Assembly (NCBI RefSeq): GCF_000424545.1
Contig: NZ_AUKC01000003.1
Coordinates: forward strand, 62,001 to 126,000
Length of the DNA: 64,000 nucleotides
Direction: 5' to 3'
From: Butyrivibrio sp. NC3005
GTDB taxonomy: Bacteria > Bacillota > Clostridia > Lachnospirales > Lachnospiraceae
The notes beneath the pieces are model-generated. The model was not told the origin of the DNA. It did no database searches and was given only the letters and a program-made list of their open reading frames with translations. Positions 17,247 to 27,267 of this stretch are shown piece after piece; within the stretch, counting starts at the first letter, position 1, and the number at the start of each line of letters is the position of its first letter. Position numbers and translations under genes: made by a program.

Positions 17247-19189
17247 ATTTTCTTTCCGAACTCGTTAACTGTCTTTCTATAAGCCTTTGGATTACCTATA
17301 TCGTAGGACTCTCCATCTGGCACAAAAGCATACATTCCGCTTTGGCTTCTAACATATTCTAATGCATCTGTTAACTCTACTTCACCCTTAGAATTTGTAA
17401 TGTTCTCTTTAGCTGCAACTTTCAATCTGTCAAAAATCTGAGAATCAATTACATAAGCTCCAAATGCCGCATAATAGTTTTCTCTATGCTTTCTTGATGC
17501 TACTGATAGATACTGACTTGCATATTCTATCGTAGGCTTTTCTGATATTTTTACAAGATTAAGGACTTTTTCTTCCTTATCTTCCCACACACCACTAAAT
17601 ATTCCATAACTTGATACTTCATCAAGATTTACTCTATGAACTGCCACAACCTGTTTTCCATACTGTTCGTAGGTATCAAGAAGCTGCTTGGTACAAGGTC
17701 TTTCCTCAAAGGAATCATAGATTGTATCGCCAAGAAGCAGTAATATAGGTTGCTGATTTGCAAATTCTTCAGCTTGTAACACCGCATGTCCGAATCCTTT
17801 TGCTTCTTCCTGATAGATAAAATGAAGCTTTTCTCCAATCTTTTGAATATGCTGCTCATAGTTTTTCATATTCTCAGGAAGTTTCAAATAATGTTCATTA
17901 GAAAGAGGAGTCATAAAGAAATTTCTATAATACTCTTCCTCTTCATGATTAATTACCAGACCGATTTCTTCTATTCCTATGTTGTCTAATTCTTCTAAAA
18001 GCACAAGAATAGCTGGTTTTACAAGTCCATCTTTATCAAGCACTGGAGCAAATTCTTTTTTTACACCTCTTGTAAAAGGATACATTCTAGTACCAAAACC
18101 AGCAACTGTAATAACTGCTTTTCTTACTGACTTGGTAGGTTTTAAAGTTAATGAATATGCTGTCATCTTTCTGACATTCTCCAGATACTCAATTAACTTT
18201 TTCTGAGTTTCCTCATCTTTTGCAAGAAGCTGAACTGTGCCATCACCCTGAGAACCAACACCTTTTACACCATATGTAAGTTTCTTTATCTCTTCATCAT
18301 CTATTACGCTATGAAGAACAGGTGCTTTTAATTCACGCGGACTCATTGGTGCAACTTTTTCATCAAAAAGTTTCTGAGCACTTGTCATAAGTTTTCCAAG
18401 ACCTTCTACGTCACCTTTAGAGATACATTCCATTGCCTTTGTAACAATTATTTCATTGTCAGCACCAAGTGCCTGATGAATATTTTTCTCTTTTTCAGAA
18501 TCTGCAAAAGGGAAAGCCTTGTTTAAATCAGACAGTATCTGAACAGTATCTTTTCCTGCCATAAGATCTGCAAAAACATAATGAAGAGGTTTTTTGACAG
18601 TAATTCTTTCTACATCAAGCTCATTTCCATCAAATACCATTGAAATCGGTGTAACTCCATAGGCACAAGCCTGATCGAGGCGGCCACATCTAGAAGGAGT
18701 TCTCTGTTCTCCAAGATACGCGATATTCATAATTCCCTTAGTGTTAAGATGAAGGTCATAAAGTTCATTAAACGCTCTTGCTACCATTACGCAGATAGCT
18801 GCAGAAGAAGAAAGACCACTCTTAATAGGCAAATCCATTCCTGTAATCTCAAGATGAATTCCACCTACGTGATACCACTCTGAAATGTATGAAGCAACAC
18901 CGGCAACATATGAAAAGAAGCCACCTTTTCTTGCTACTTCTCTTAATTTGCTCATTTCCATAGGGCAAGAAAAATCACTTCCCTGAAATTCTTCAATTTT
19001 ACTAGAAACAGAAAAACTATCGTCACATACTGCCTCGCCATATATTCCCTGTTCGATACCAGTAACAAGCGCATGACCTGGAACAATAGCCGAGTTCATC
19101 GTTTTATAAAGTCCGGCCCAATCGCTATGCTCTCCAAATAAGCATAACCTTCCTGGAACAAATAGTTTAACTTTCTTTTTTTCATTCAT
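17243..19189 (-). CDS. Fusion: GHMP-family sugar kinase plus sugar-1-phosphate uridylyltransferase
   Basis: A 648-residue bifunctional protein. Residues about 1-345 are a GHMP kinase like galactokinase: VPGRLCLFGEHSDWAG substrate motif and the ATP loop PIKSGLSSSAAICV. Residues about 355-645 are a GalU-like nucleotidyltransferase: ITVAGFGTRMYPFTRGVKKE is the signature loop with a Lys, followed by APVLDKDG, LLLLGDTIYD and AFGAYVIDS. Such an arrangement would phosphorylate a free sugar at C1 and then make an NDP-sugar, comparable in logic to the fucokinase/GDP-fucose pyrophosphorylase FKP of Bacteroides. The sugar is not clear: galactose, arabinose and uronic acids are all handled by GHMP kinases. 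It is coupled to the downstream GNAT-GH105 gene by an ATGA overlap and lies 30 bases after a GT2 gene. Confidence 0.8.
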   Translation of the reverse strand: MNEKKKVKLFVPGRLCLFGEHSDWAGLYKTMNSAIVPGHALVTGIEQGIYGEAVCDDSFSVSSKIEEFQGSDFSCPMEMSKLREVARKGGFFSYVAGVASYISEWYHVGGIHLEITGMDLPIKSGLSSSAAICVMVARAFNELYDLHLNTKGIMNIAYLGEQRTPSRCGRLDQACAYGVTPISMVFDGNELDVERITVKKPLHYVFADLMAGKDTVQILSDLNKAFPFADSEKEKNIHQALGADNEIIVTKAMECISKGDVEGLGKLMTSAQKLFDEKVAPMSPRELKAPVLHSVIDDEEIKKLTYGVKGVGSQGDGTVQLLAKDEETQKKLIEYLENVRKMTAYSLTLKPTKSVRKAVITVAGFGTRMYPFTRGVKKEFAPVLDKDGLVKPAILVLLEELDNIGIEEIGLVINHEEEEYYRNFFMTPLSNEHYLKLPENMKNYEQHIQKIGEKLHFIYQEEAKGFGHAVLQAEEFANQQPILLLLGDTIYDSFEERPCTKQLLDTYEQYGKQVVAVHRVNLDEVSSYGIFSGVWEDKEEKVLNLVKISEKPTIEYASQYLSVASRKHRENYYAAFGAYVIDSQIFDRLKVAAKENITNSKGEVELTDALEYVRSQSGMYAFVPDGESYDIGNPKAYRKTVNEFGKKI

Positions 19190-19219
19190 AAAATTAAAAT
19201 CCTTTCAAAATGAATGTTT

Positions 19220-20209
19220 TCATCCCTTATAGTGTCTTTCATAAGGCTGCCAGGTTCTCTCACTAATTATATACCTTGGTCTATGCTTGGATTCCATATA
19301 TATCTTTCCTACATAAGTTCCGATTACGCCTATCGAGATAAGCTGTATTCCACCAAGAAAGCATATGATACAGATAAGTGATGCCCAGCCCGGTGCACCT
19401 AGACTAAGTACAGATACTATAATAGCCCAAATAATGCCAATAAATCCTACTGCTGATACGAACATACCAAATGTGGTAATAATAGAAATAGGTTTAACTG
19501 ACAATGAGGTAATTCCATCAAATGCCAAATGGAGCATCTTTGACAACGGGTAATGAGATTCTCCTGCCATACGCTCATGACGCTCATAATACACTTTAGA
19601 ACTCTTAAATCCTACTAGAGGCACCATTCCACGAAGATAGATATTTACTTCATGAAATGAAGCAAACTCATTTAAAACTCTAGAACTGATAAGTCTGTAA
19701 TCAGCATGGTTGTAAACTACCTCTGCACCCATTGAATTAAGAAGTTTATAAAATGATTCAGCTGTAAAACGCTTAAAAAATGTATCAGTTGTTCTGCTTG
19801 ATCGAACTCCATATACCACTTCGGCGCCATCTAGGTATTCATCGACCATTTTGTCCATAGCAGTTATGTCATCCTGACCATCACAATCTATTGATATGGT
19901 AATATCACAAACATCCCTTGCTTCCATTAAACCTGCCAAAACAGCATTCTGATGGCCTCTATTTCTACTTTGTGACATTCCTATAAAATGTGGGTTTTCT
20001 TTGGATAATTTCTGTATTATTTCCCAGGTTTTATCCTTAGAACCATCATTTACAAATAAAATTTTACTTTTATCAGAAATCTTACCATTTGCGGTTAATG
20101 TATTAATTCTATCAAGAAAAAGCGGTGCTGTAACAGGCAGAACTTCTTCCTCGTTATAACATGGGATAACTATCCACAGTATTGGCTTTCCAGTATTCTC
20201 AGTTTGCAT
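19220..20209 (-). CDS. Polyprenyl-phosphate sugar transferase, GT2 (DPM1/GtrB-like)
   Basis: About 329 residues. The GT2 catalytic domain has WIVIPCYNEEE, LFVNDGSKDKTW and the metal-binding region SIDCDGQDD; RNRGHQNAVLAG is typical of GtrB/CsbB-like enzymes. Two C-terminal membrane segments follow, then a short basic tail (ESKHRPRY). Such proteins move a hexose from UDP-sugar to undecaprenyl phosphate on the inner face of the membrane; the lipid-linked sugar is then used by GT-C enzymes outside. I start at MQTENTG because AGGGGG lies six bases upstream of that ATG. It is first in the operon with the two fusion genes. Confidence 0.85.
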   Translation of the reverse strand: MQTENTGKPILWIVIPCYNEEEVLPVTAPLFLDRINTLTANGKISDKSKILFVNDGSKDKTWEIIQKLSKENPHFIGMSQSRNRGHQNAVLAGLMEARDVCDITISIDCDGQDDITAMDKMVDEYLDGAEVVYGVRSSRTTDTFFKRFTAESFYKLLNSMGAEVVYNHADYRLISSRVLNEFASFHEVNIYLRGMVPLVGFKSSKVYYERHERMAGESHYPLSKMLHLAFDGITSLSVKPISIITTFGMFVSAVGFIGIIWAIIVSVLSLGAPGWASLICIICFLGGIQLISIGVIGTYVGKIYMESKHRPRYIISERTWQPYERHYKG

Positions 20210-20240
20210 TTCTACCCCCTTTTTTCTTTGCATAAAAGAT

Positions 20241-20380
20241 AATTTTTGTCACTGCGTTCCAAAAACCATGCAAACTGGCCATTTTAAAAGGCTTCCCCTT
20301 GGACCAGTTTGCCACTTGACTTTTGTTCTCACGAAACTCGCAGTAAATGCGAGTTTCTGAATATAAGTGACAAGATGTCA
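20241..20380. repeat. Repeat family A, copy 1 of a tandem pair
   Basis: About 140 bp between ends ATTTTTGTCACT and AAGTGACAAGATGTCA. Inside are two hairpins: GCAAACTGG/CCAGTTTGC with a nested AAGGC-AAGGGGAA-type tip (here CTTCCCCTTGG, disturbed) and GAAACTCGCA/TGCGAGTTTC. The outer ends TTGTCACT/AGTGACAA pair too, so the whole unit can fold as a Y. Confidence 0.9.
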
Positions 20381-20522
20381 TAGATTTTTGTCACTGCGTT
20401 CCAAAAACCATGCAAACTGGCCATTTTAAAAGGCTTCGCCTTGGACCAGTTTGCCGCTTGACTTTTGTTCTCACGAAACTCGCAGTAAATGCGAGTTTCT
20501 GAATATAAGTGACAAGAAGTCA
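20381..20522. repeat. Repeat family A, copy 2 of a tandem pair
   Basis: Directly abuts the previous copy in the same orientation and is nearly identical, with an intact inner hairpin AAGGC-TTC-GCCTT. The pair lies between a GT2 gene and the FAD oxidoreductase gene. Confidence 0.9.
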
Positions 20523-20627
20523 TTCTTAATTCTCAAAAAACTCTAAACAATAACTAAGAGCCTGTAGTTAAAAAAATACAGACTCTTATATAATAAGTTT
20601 TATAGTTAATGTTGTCTAGTACTGCTA

Positions 20628-22190
20628 TCACTTAGATTCATGATACTCTTTTTCTGTATTGACACTCCAGACATTGGATTTATCTGTTACTCCATTCATA
20701 ATGTCTTTTACTGCCTCAAAAGATGTACACATGGAGTGATCAATGTTATTGTAACGATGCTGACCATTTCTTCCTACACAGAAAAGGTTATCAATAGAAT
20801 CAAGGTATTCTACAAGAGTATCGATTTCATCATATGTATCAAAGTAAGCAGGATATGCTTTCTTAACTCTTTCCACATGATAATCAATAACCTCTGAAAC
20901 ATCTTTGATAAGTCCAAGTGTTACCATTTCTTCAAAGCTCTTTTTAGCAAAATCATCATCGCTCATTTTCCACATGTCATCGCCTTCATTACAGAAGTAT
21001 TCAAGACCAAGCCATGTAGTATTTTCCAAATCTTTAACAAGGTATGGAGACCAGTTATTATAAATCTGGAATCGTCCCATAGAAACTTTTCTATCATGAA
21101 CATATACCCAGTTATCTGGCACAATATTACCTATAGTCTTCATATTGGTCTTGTTTTCAAGCTGAAGATGAGGGATAAGGACACCTACCGTCATATAATC
21201 TCTATAAGGAAGTCCTTTTGCTATACGGCTTGGAGCATCTGGTACATCATTCATTCCTGCAACAAGATCTTTTATAGGCATTGAAGAAATGACATAATCC
21301 CCTTCAACTCTAAATTCCTGACCATCTTTCTCATATATCAGACCTGTTAAATGATTGTTTTCATCCTTAAGTATCTTTGTAACTTTGGCATTAGTAATAA
21401 TCTGTCCGCCTTTTTTCTGAACTTCTTGCGCAGTTACATCCCACAATTCCCCAGGTCCAAGCTTCGGATAGCTAAACTCTTCTATAAGAGAAGTTTCAAC
21501 TTTTCCGCCTTTTTTACCTGATTTTTTACGAAAAGCATTTTTGAGAACAGCCATAATTGATACACCCTTAACACGCTGTGCGCCCCAGCTTGGATCAATC
21601 TGACTTGGATGACGTCCCCAAAGGTTTTCTGTGTAATGTTCAAAAAACATAGAATAAAGCATCTTACCAAATCGATTTATATAAAAATCTTCAAGCGAGT
21701 TTTCTTTTCTCTTAAAGAAAACCGCCTTCATATATGAAAAACCAACAAGTATTGTGGTTCCAATGCCCATATTCTTAAATGTTTCAAACTTTAAAGTTAT
21801 AGGATAATCAAAAAATTTTTGCTTGAAGAAAATTCTTGAAACTCTATTCCTTCTAAGCATTACTCTATCCTGCTTCTCAGGATCAGGACCACCCTCACAA
21901 ATCGTTGCCTGTCTGTTTAAAGCTACATCATCATAAGCAGGTGCGCCTTGTCTTGGAAGCATTTCATCCCACCATTTATTAACTTCAGGAACTTTGGAGA
22001 AGAAACGATGTCCTCCCATATCCATTCTGTTGCCCTTATAGTTTACAGTTTTAGAAATACCGCCAAATTCACTTGACTCTTCAAAAACTACAACTTCAAT
22101 CTTTTCATTTCTTTCCTCGGATTGTTTCAATAACTCGTATGCAGCTGTAAGACCTGCAGGACCAGCACCTATTACCAAAGCCTTTTTCAT
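20628..22190 (-). CDS. FAD-dependent oxidoreductase, UDP-galactopyranose mutase/amine-oxidase-like
   Basis: A 520-residue flavoprotein. The N-terminal dinucleotide-binding motif is [17 protein letters not shown], followed by the second motif EFGGISKTV and [11 protein letters not shown]; the C-terminal FAD-binding segment is [18 protein letters not shown]. The pattern MGGHRFF...P and [20 protein letters not shown] is typical of a family in polysaccharide loci related to UDP-galactopyranose mutase and protoporphyrinogen-oxidase-like proteins. Its reaction is not settled; a redox or isomerising step on a nucleotide or lipid-linked sugar is the likely role (inference). It stands alone between two repeat blocks, so it is its own transcription unit. 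Confidence 0.75.
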   Translation of the reverse strand: MKKALVIGAGPAGLTAAYELLKQSEERNEKIEVVVFEESSEFGGISKTVNYKGNRMDMGGHRFFSKVPEVNKWWDEMLPRQGAPAYDDVALNRQATICEGGPDPEKQDRVMLRRNRVSRIFFKQKFFDYPITLKFETFKNMGIGTTILVGFSYMKAVFFKRKENSLEDFYINRFGKMLYSMFFEHYTENLWGRHPSQIDPSWGAQRVKGVSIMAVLKNAFRKKSGKKGGKVETSLIEEFSYPKLGPGELWDVTAQEVQKKGGQIITNAKVTKILKDENNHLTGLIYEKDGQEFRVEGDYVISSMPIKDLVAGMNDVPDAPSRIAKGLPYRDYMTVGVLIPHLQLENKTNMKTIGNIVPDNWVYVHDRKVSMGRFQIYNNWSPYLVKDLENTTWLGLEYFCNEGDDMWKMSDDDFAKKSFEEMVTLGLIKDVSEVIDYHVERVKKAYPAYFDTYDEIDTLVEYLDSIDNLFCVGRNGQHRYNNIDHSMCTSFEAVKDIMNGVTDKSNVWSVNTEKEYHESK

Positions 22191-22499
22191 AAGTTATAAC
22201 CTTTAATAGCTCCCTAGAATAAGCATATAGAAACTTATATAAATGGGTAACTTTGTTTCCTTTCCTTTTTCAACATTATGTGATGCGTATTCCCTCCAAC
22301 ACACGTTGCCATCTGCCCCCTCATACAAACAGCAAATACCAAAAGTAAATATTGGAACTTTTTTACTTTTAGAACTCCATCACAACTTCCTACTAAGTAG
22401 AAAAACTTTTTTGTTATTCATTAACAACTTTTCTATTATAGCGGATTATTACCTAAAATACTAGTATGCAATTAATGCTGTTAACGTTTTCTAATCTTA
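22191..22499. other. AT-rich upstream region of the oxidoreductase gene, no gene seen
   Basis: No supported reading frame. Two small perfect hairpins are visible: AAAAGTAAA/TTTACTTTT (22341-22370) and TTGTTA/TAACAA (22411-22427). The region must carry the promoter of the oxidoreductase, but I cannot pick it with confidence. Confidence 0.5.
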
Positions 22500-22640
22500 T
22501 AGATTTTTGTCACTGCGTTCCAAAAAACACGCAAACTGGCCATTTAAAAAGGCTTCGCCTTGGACCAGTATGCCACTTGACTTTTGTTCTCACGAAACTC
22601 GCAGTAAATGCGAGTTTCTGAATGTAAGTGACAAGAAGTC
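22500..22640. repeat. Repeat family A copy
   Basis: Full-length copy from TAGATTTTTGTCACT to AAGTGACAAGAAGTC, with both internal hairpins. It runs directly into a B repeat. Confidence 0.9.
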
Positions 22641-22839
22641 ATACTTTATTGTTTCTATATAGTCCGTTTTACTGTTTGTATATTTCGTCGCAGACACGCT
22701 TTCGCTTGATTATAAACGTAGTGGTACGTAATGCGCTAAAAAACAGCGCATAAGTACCAACGTTTATAAACAGTTCTGCTCATGAAATATTACAAGCCAG
22801 TAAAACTAATCTACTATGTATTCAAAACAATAAAGTATA
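22640..22839. repeat. Repeat family B copy (long imperfect hairpin)
   Basis: About 200 bp with terminal inverted repeats ATACTTTATTGTTT and AAACAATAAAGTAT. Inner pairings: CCGTTTTACTG with CCAGTAAAACT, TATTTCGTCGCAGA with TTCTGCTCATGAAATA, TTATAAACGTAGTGGTAC with GTACCAACGTTTATAA, and a central ATGCGC/GCGCAT loop. The element can fold along almost its full length. Confidence 0.9.
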
Positions 22840-22899
22840 GATAATATTCACCTGTTTCTACAAATAATAAAAGATTCATAAACCTTTCAAAAACTGATT

Positions 22900-25017
22900 T
22901 TATAGACAGTATTTACCTATATCTACAATAGTAATCATCAACATCATAAAAAGAATAATATCTGTACATGAGCAAAGTCCTGATTCTATATTAACTTTCC
23001 CATTTTCGTCATAAACAATTCTTTCCATTTGCCTTGGATAAGACGCTTTTATGGTTCCATAGATATTTTCTCTTCTTTTTTGAAAAAGGGTGCTTATCCC
23101 TACTCCTAATATAGGTAATACCGGAGTAAAATATCTTCCCTGAATTCCTCTTATAAGATAATCACCTACTTCATTCCAGGTAACATATATACTTCCAAGA
23201 ATAAGAGCAAAACCAGATATAGAAATAAACATCAATATAAAAATATTTCTTTTTCTATAAAGCTGCCTTATAGAATTTCCATTAGCAGTATTTATAGCAA
23301 AAATTACCAATAAAACAAATACAACAATTTCATTGGTTCTTATATCCAGCTGCCCCAAATGATCACCTATCATTTCTCCAGTCCACATCCCACCATATGT
23401 GGTCATGCTTCTTACTACAGTCATAATAGTATCAAATACATGTGTTAATACATATAATATCTGACCTTTAGCATCTATATTATCGCCATTTGAAATAAAC
23501 GCTTTTCCAAATAACATATTTGAAATAATGCATATTACAAATGGAATCATAACAAGAGTGAGTTTTTTGGTTTCAAGCCTTAGTCCAAATATATTTTGGG
23601 GCTTTTCAAACAGCATAAGTGTCATAAGAACTATTACTACATACACTATTTTGCACGAACCAAGCATACATCCTAGCAATAAAAGAAAACCATATTCTTT
23701 TTGGGTTACTTTTCTTTCTTTTTGAATAAGATTCAAAACAAAAGCTATATATAAAAAAGCAAGTGCCATTGTCATGCTATCTGATGTAATCCCCATCATC
23801 TCTTGAAGCGTTGTTGGAAACATCATTACTATAAACAGCATTTCCTTACAACACGGCATCAAGTATAATGCAATCGTACATAATATCCAAGCAAGAATAA
23901 ATCCAAAAACTCTTGCAGTCACGAAAATACTCTGAACATTATCAGTAAATAATTTTGCAGTTTTAATACCTATTATCTGAGGAATATAGCACACAGGTGC
24001 ATATAATGCAGTATTACTAAATTCCACTATGCCTATATCATTTGTATCTACTACACTTTCTTTCTCTTCGAAATTCATAATAGATGTAGGAAGCATATCT
24101 CCAACGACACCTTTTTCTTCGTCATAGACTTTTGCAAACAACTTCCCTTCGGAAAGTTGATATGCTCTGTAAAAGTGATTTGCTTCATCAGGAACTTTTC
24201 CCACAGGAAGCGCTACAAGCATTGCAATACCGCTGCACAATAGAACAAAAGACATCATCGGAACTCTCTTTTGACAAAAAAATCCTATAATGCCAATTAA
24301 TGCAAGTACAACAATAAGGAACACTCCAACATTCTGATAATACCCATTTTCAATTGCATGATCTGTCAGATACTGCAAAAAAACGAACTCTAATACAAAA
24401 GAAAGTACAACAGGTATTAGCTTTGATACAATCATTTCATCTGGTATTTTTCTAATAAGCACAATCAAGAAAAGTCCCAACAAAAAGATGCAAATTTTAG
24501 ATATTTGTACCGAAAAAACAGCACTTTTTAAAGATGTCTGATTTGAGGAATGTAAAACTATAACAGGTGATGATGTAGCTGATTTACAATATATTCCAAT
24601 ATCCTTATTAGTACTTATTACAATTTGATACTTCTCGTTTTTCTCAAGATTGCAATCAACTTTCATTGAATAAATGTCATTCCTTGTCCTTGGAAAAACA
24701 TCCATTTCCTGTTTTGCAACTACATTTCCACAGGAATCAAACATACATGCAAAAATTTTTGCATCTTTATCTGTTTTGCTGCTTATCCTAAGTCTAAAAG
24801 ACAATTCTTCGACAGACTCTCCATTTCCTTCAATTATCGAAGTTGCATATTCATCCTGTCCAAAAAAATAATAAGTGTAATCTTTTTCTTCATATAAAAG
24901 CCTGTTATCTTTATCAATATCGTATGCTTTTATCAGACCAAACGGCATCACCATTATAAACAAAAACAAAAAGACCAATACACAAAAAAGAATACGTATT
25001 TTAAAGTGTGAAATCAT
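22900..25017 (-). CDS. DUF2142 family multi-spanning membrane protein (GT-C-like)
   Basis: A 705-residue protein with an N-terminal anchor, a soluble beta-rich region (about 35-165, extracytoplasmic) and about ten membrane segments. The motif VGKVPDEANHFYRAYQLSEG is the DUF2142 signature: an acidic residue and His near the first extracytoplasmic loop, as expected for a GT-C active site using a lipid-phosphate sugar donor. Proteins of this family are found in surface polysaccharide loci. The substrate is unknown. GGGGGAAG precedes the ATG. It lies upstream of repeat B and downstream of the next membrane gene, with a hairpin between them. Confidence 0.75.
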   Translation of the reverse strand: MISHFKIRILFCVLVFLFLFIMVMPFGLIKAYDIDKDNRLLYEEKDYTYYFFGQDEYATSIIEGNGESVEELSFRLRISSKTDKDAKIFACMFDSCGNVVAKQEMDVFPRTRNDIYSMKVDCNLEKNEKYQIVISTNKDIGIYCKSATSSPVIVLHSSNQTSLKSAVFSVQISKICIFLLGLFLIVLIRKIPDEMIVSKLIPVVLSFVLEFVFLQYLTDHAIENGYYQNVGVFLIVVLALIGIIGFFCQKRVPMMSFVLLCSGIAMLVALPVGKVPDEANHFYRAYQLSEGKLFAKVYDEEKGVVGDMLPTSIMNFEEKESVVDTNDIGIVEFSNTALYAPVCYIPQIIGIKTAKLFTDNVQSIFVTARVFGFILAWILCTIALYLMPCCKEMLFIVMMFPTTLQEMMGITSDSMTMALAFLYIAFVLNLIQKERKVTQKEYGFLLLLGCMLGSCKIVYVVIVLMTLMLFEKPQNIFGLRLETKKLTLVMIPFVICIISNMLFGKAFISNGDNIDAKGQILYVLTHVFDTIMTVVRSMTTYGGMWTGEMIGDHLGQLDIRTNEIVVFVLLVIFAINTANGNSIRQLYRKRNIFILMFISISGFALILGSIYVTWNEVGDYLIRGIQGRYFTPVLPILGVGISTLFQKRRENIYGTIKASYPRQMERIVYDENGKVNIESGLCSCTDIILFMMLMITIVDIGKYCL

Positions 25018-25060
25018 ATTCTTCCCCCTGCTTTTATTTTTTTACCCAAATATCCAGTAA

Positions 25061-25085
25061 AGCCCGCAACGCGTGCGGGCTTTTT
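25061..25085. terminator. GC-rich terminator hairpin between two membrane-protein genes
   Basis: AGCCCGCA pairs with TGCGGGCT around a five-base loop. TTTTT follows on the plus strand; on the minus strand, where the genes are, only TTTA follows. It lies 7 bases upstream of the start of neither gene but directly after the stop of the DUF6044-like gene's downstream side, so it separates the two units. Confidence 0.6.
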
Positions 25086-25092
25086 ATAACTA

Positions 25093-27135
25093 TTAAAAAT
25101 TTGCTTTCTTTTTAAGTTTTCCATAATAAGCATTTTCTTTTGGGAAATACATTTTCCATATGTATCCCTCTGTCTTCCAGATAGTGCTCATTTTCTTCTT
25201 AAATGCATTTTTCTTATCTATTTCACGCTGAATCTTAGCCTGTTTTTCAGCTTCTTTTATTTTGGCCTCAACATTTTCATCAAGACTATAGACATATATT
25301 TTATATGCTTTACCCTCAAATTCTCCTAAAGGTTGCATGAACAAATCAGCAGCATTTTCGATTTCTACTCTGGAAAAAATGTACTTACATTTAAGATTGG
25401 AAAGCTTAGGTGCATCTATATACAACTTATCAGTAGTTATTCCTCCTAAAGACTTACTGTACATAGGAAGTGACTTATATGTTCCAGAATATAGATACAG
25501 TCTTATTCCTGAATTATCAAAATACTCTTTTGATGCAGGCTGCAAATCAAGCGCAGGAGAAATAACTTCTCTCCACTTATCTTTATAACTTTGAGGATAA
25601 TAACCTAAATATCCATCAAGCGTTGAAATATTGTTATATTCAAGAACAGCCGGATACAATCCATAACTTACAGCCAGTTCTTTCTCGTTATATCCTATTT
25701 CCTTTTTTATCTTATCGAAAAGGTCTGTATCAAAAAACTCACCATAGCTTAAAGAATCTACAGTTTGTCCATTATGTTTGCTCTTATAGTACTTTGCATG
25801 TGCTGTATAAAACAAATCATCGTATCTTGCAGACTCTCCAAACAAAAGCATAGGCTGAATCAAAATCACAATAATTGCCAAAATCATAAAACCAAATGAT
25901 ACTGCCTTTACAATTGTTTCTTTCTTTTCTTCAAGATTCTGAGCCATTATACATATTCTGTAGCATGCCAAAAAGAAAGATACATACCACAAAAACGGAT
26001 TAAAGAATACTGTTCTGTTAAACTGAAATCCTTGAAGCTGAGGAATAATCGAAGTTACAAAGTTTCTTACTTGTTCAATATTATAAATTCCATAGATTAC
26101 ACTGTTAAAAATAATAATAAGTGCTGCAAGATTGTAGTAATCCCTAAAGCATCCTGAAATATTATCATTTTTAATATATGTGGAATTCAGGTAAAAGAAA
26201 TATATAACACACACAGGCAAAACAATATAAAGATGTGCATCGTTTGCATGCATCATACCATTTGCCCATACATTTATAATCTCTTTTATAACATCAAAAG
26301 CTCCAAGACTTGCTACTTTCATTGTTGACCTTATGGTCACTTCATCTGAAAACAGCATTGTCATAAATAGTCTATACTCGCAAATAACGCTTCCTATTGC
26401 ATATAGAATCCATGAAAGGAATAAAAATCCCGGAAATTCATGGTCTTTTAGCCACATCCAAATAATACCAATCAGCATATATCCTAGAATAAAAATTCCA
26501 AAATAACTAAAATATGACAGCATTGGAAATAGGAATATGAGTAAAAACCATATAAACGCTGGCTCTGTATATATTTTTCTAAGCAAGAAAATAAAAAGAG
26601 GTATGGATGCAAATGCTAAACCAAAAGCCGGAAAAAGATTCAATATTCCGTAAGCAAATGCAGCAAGAGCCGAAAGTGCCATTGCCTCATGCGGATCACG
26701 ATATACAGAATGAATATAATATACGTCATATTTCTCACGTACATCGAATCCTTCATTTTCAAATACGTCATATGCCAAAAGGCATCCGCCTAGCATTGCA
26801 ATAACTATTTTCAAAAAATACAAAATAATATAAGCAGTGTATGACGGAAATATCATATAAATAATCGTTGATAAAGAAAACTCTGACGGTAAAACATTTC
26901 TTGAAATACCATTCAAAAAATCTGTCGGTGCATCAATTTTCCAAAATGACTGATCATTTCGCATCATTTGATACTGAGGCGTAAAAAGATCCAAATTGTC
27001 ATGTATTGCAAAATAACTTCCATCCTGCCCTGCGGTAATAAATAAAATTGCTGTAGCTATAAAGAAGACACCAAGCAATATAATATACCAAAACTTTTTT
27101 AAAAATTCACCAATAGATTCATAAAAATCGCTCAT
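25093..27135 (-). CDS. DUF6044/YfhO-like multi-spanning membrane protein
   Basis: A 680-residue protein with about twelve hydrophobic segments and a large soluble C-terminal domain (about 455-680). The first loop contains GSYFAIHDNLDLFTPQY, an acidic motif typical of YfhO-related GT-C-type proteins, and FPSYTAYIIL follows. YfhO is needed for glycosylation of lipoteichoic acid in Bacillus, so a transferase role with a lipid-linked donor is plausible here (inference). AGGAGCAGG precedes the ATG. It is upstream of the DUF2142 gene on the same strand, separated by a hairpin. Confidence 0.65.
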   Translation of the reverse strand: MSDFYESIGEFLKKFWYIILLGVFFIATAILFITAGQDGSYFAIHDNLDLFTPQYQMMRNDQSFWKIDAPTDFLNGISRNVLPSEFSLSTIIYMIFPSYTAYIILYFLKIVIAMLGGCLLAYDVFENEGFDVREKYDVYYIHSVYRDPHEAMALSALAAFAYGILNLFPAFGLAFASIPLFIFLLRKIYTEPAFIWFLLIFLFPMLSYFSYFGIFILGYMLIGIIWMWLKDHEFPGFLFLSWILYAIGSVICEYRLFMTMLFSDEVTIRSTMKVASLGAFDVIKEIINVWANGMMHANDAHLYIVLPVCVIYFFYLNSTYIKNDNISGCFRDYYNLAALIIIFNSVIYGIYNIEQVRNFVTSIIPQLQGFQFNRTVFFNPFLWYVSFFLACYRICIMAQNLEEKKETIVKAVSFGFMILAIIVILIQPMLLFGESARYDDLFYTAHAKYYKSKHNGQTVDSLSYGEFFDTDLFDKIKKEIGYNEKELAVSYGLYPAVLEYNNISTLDGYLGYYPQSYKDKWREVISPALDLQPASKEYFDNSGIRLYLYSGTYKSLPMYSKSLGGITTDKLYIDAPKLSNLKCKYIFSRVEIENAADLFMQPLGEFEGKAYKIYVYSLDENVEAKIKEAEKQAKIQREIDKKNAFKKKMSTIWKTEGYIWKMYFPKENAYYGKLKKKANF

Positions 27136-27267
27136 TAAACCTGCTCCTGTGTATTTAGAATCATGATGTCATTACACTACCCATTTCTCTATAACATCAT
27201 CAACTTTCTTACCCTTAACCTTTAGCAGTTTTACTGTAACTGTTCACTTATTTTAATCATATAACAA

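Noticed and set aside
20241-20522. Tandem A repeats considered as a CRISPR array
   Set aside because: Only two units, 140 bp each, with no unique spacers and no cas genes.
20329-20523. Short reading frames across A repeats (also near 20199, 31055, 43437) giving similar peptides with the words NWSKAKPF and FWNAVTKIY
   Set aside because: They follow from the repeat's palindromic sequence, have no ribosome sites, are broken in decayed copies and occur in both orientations.
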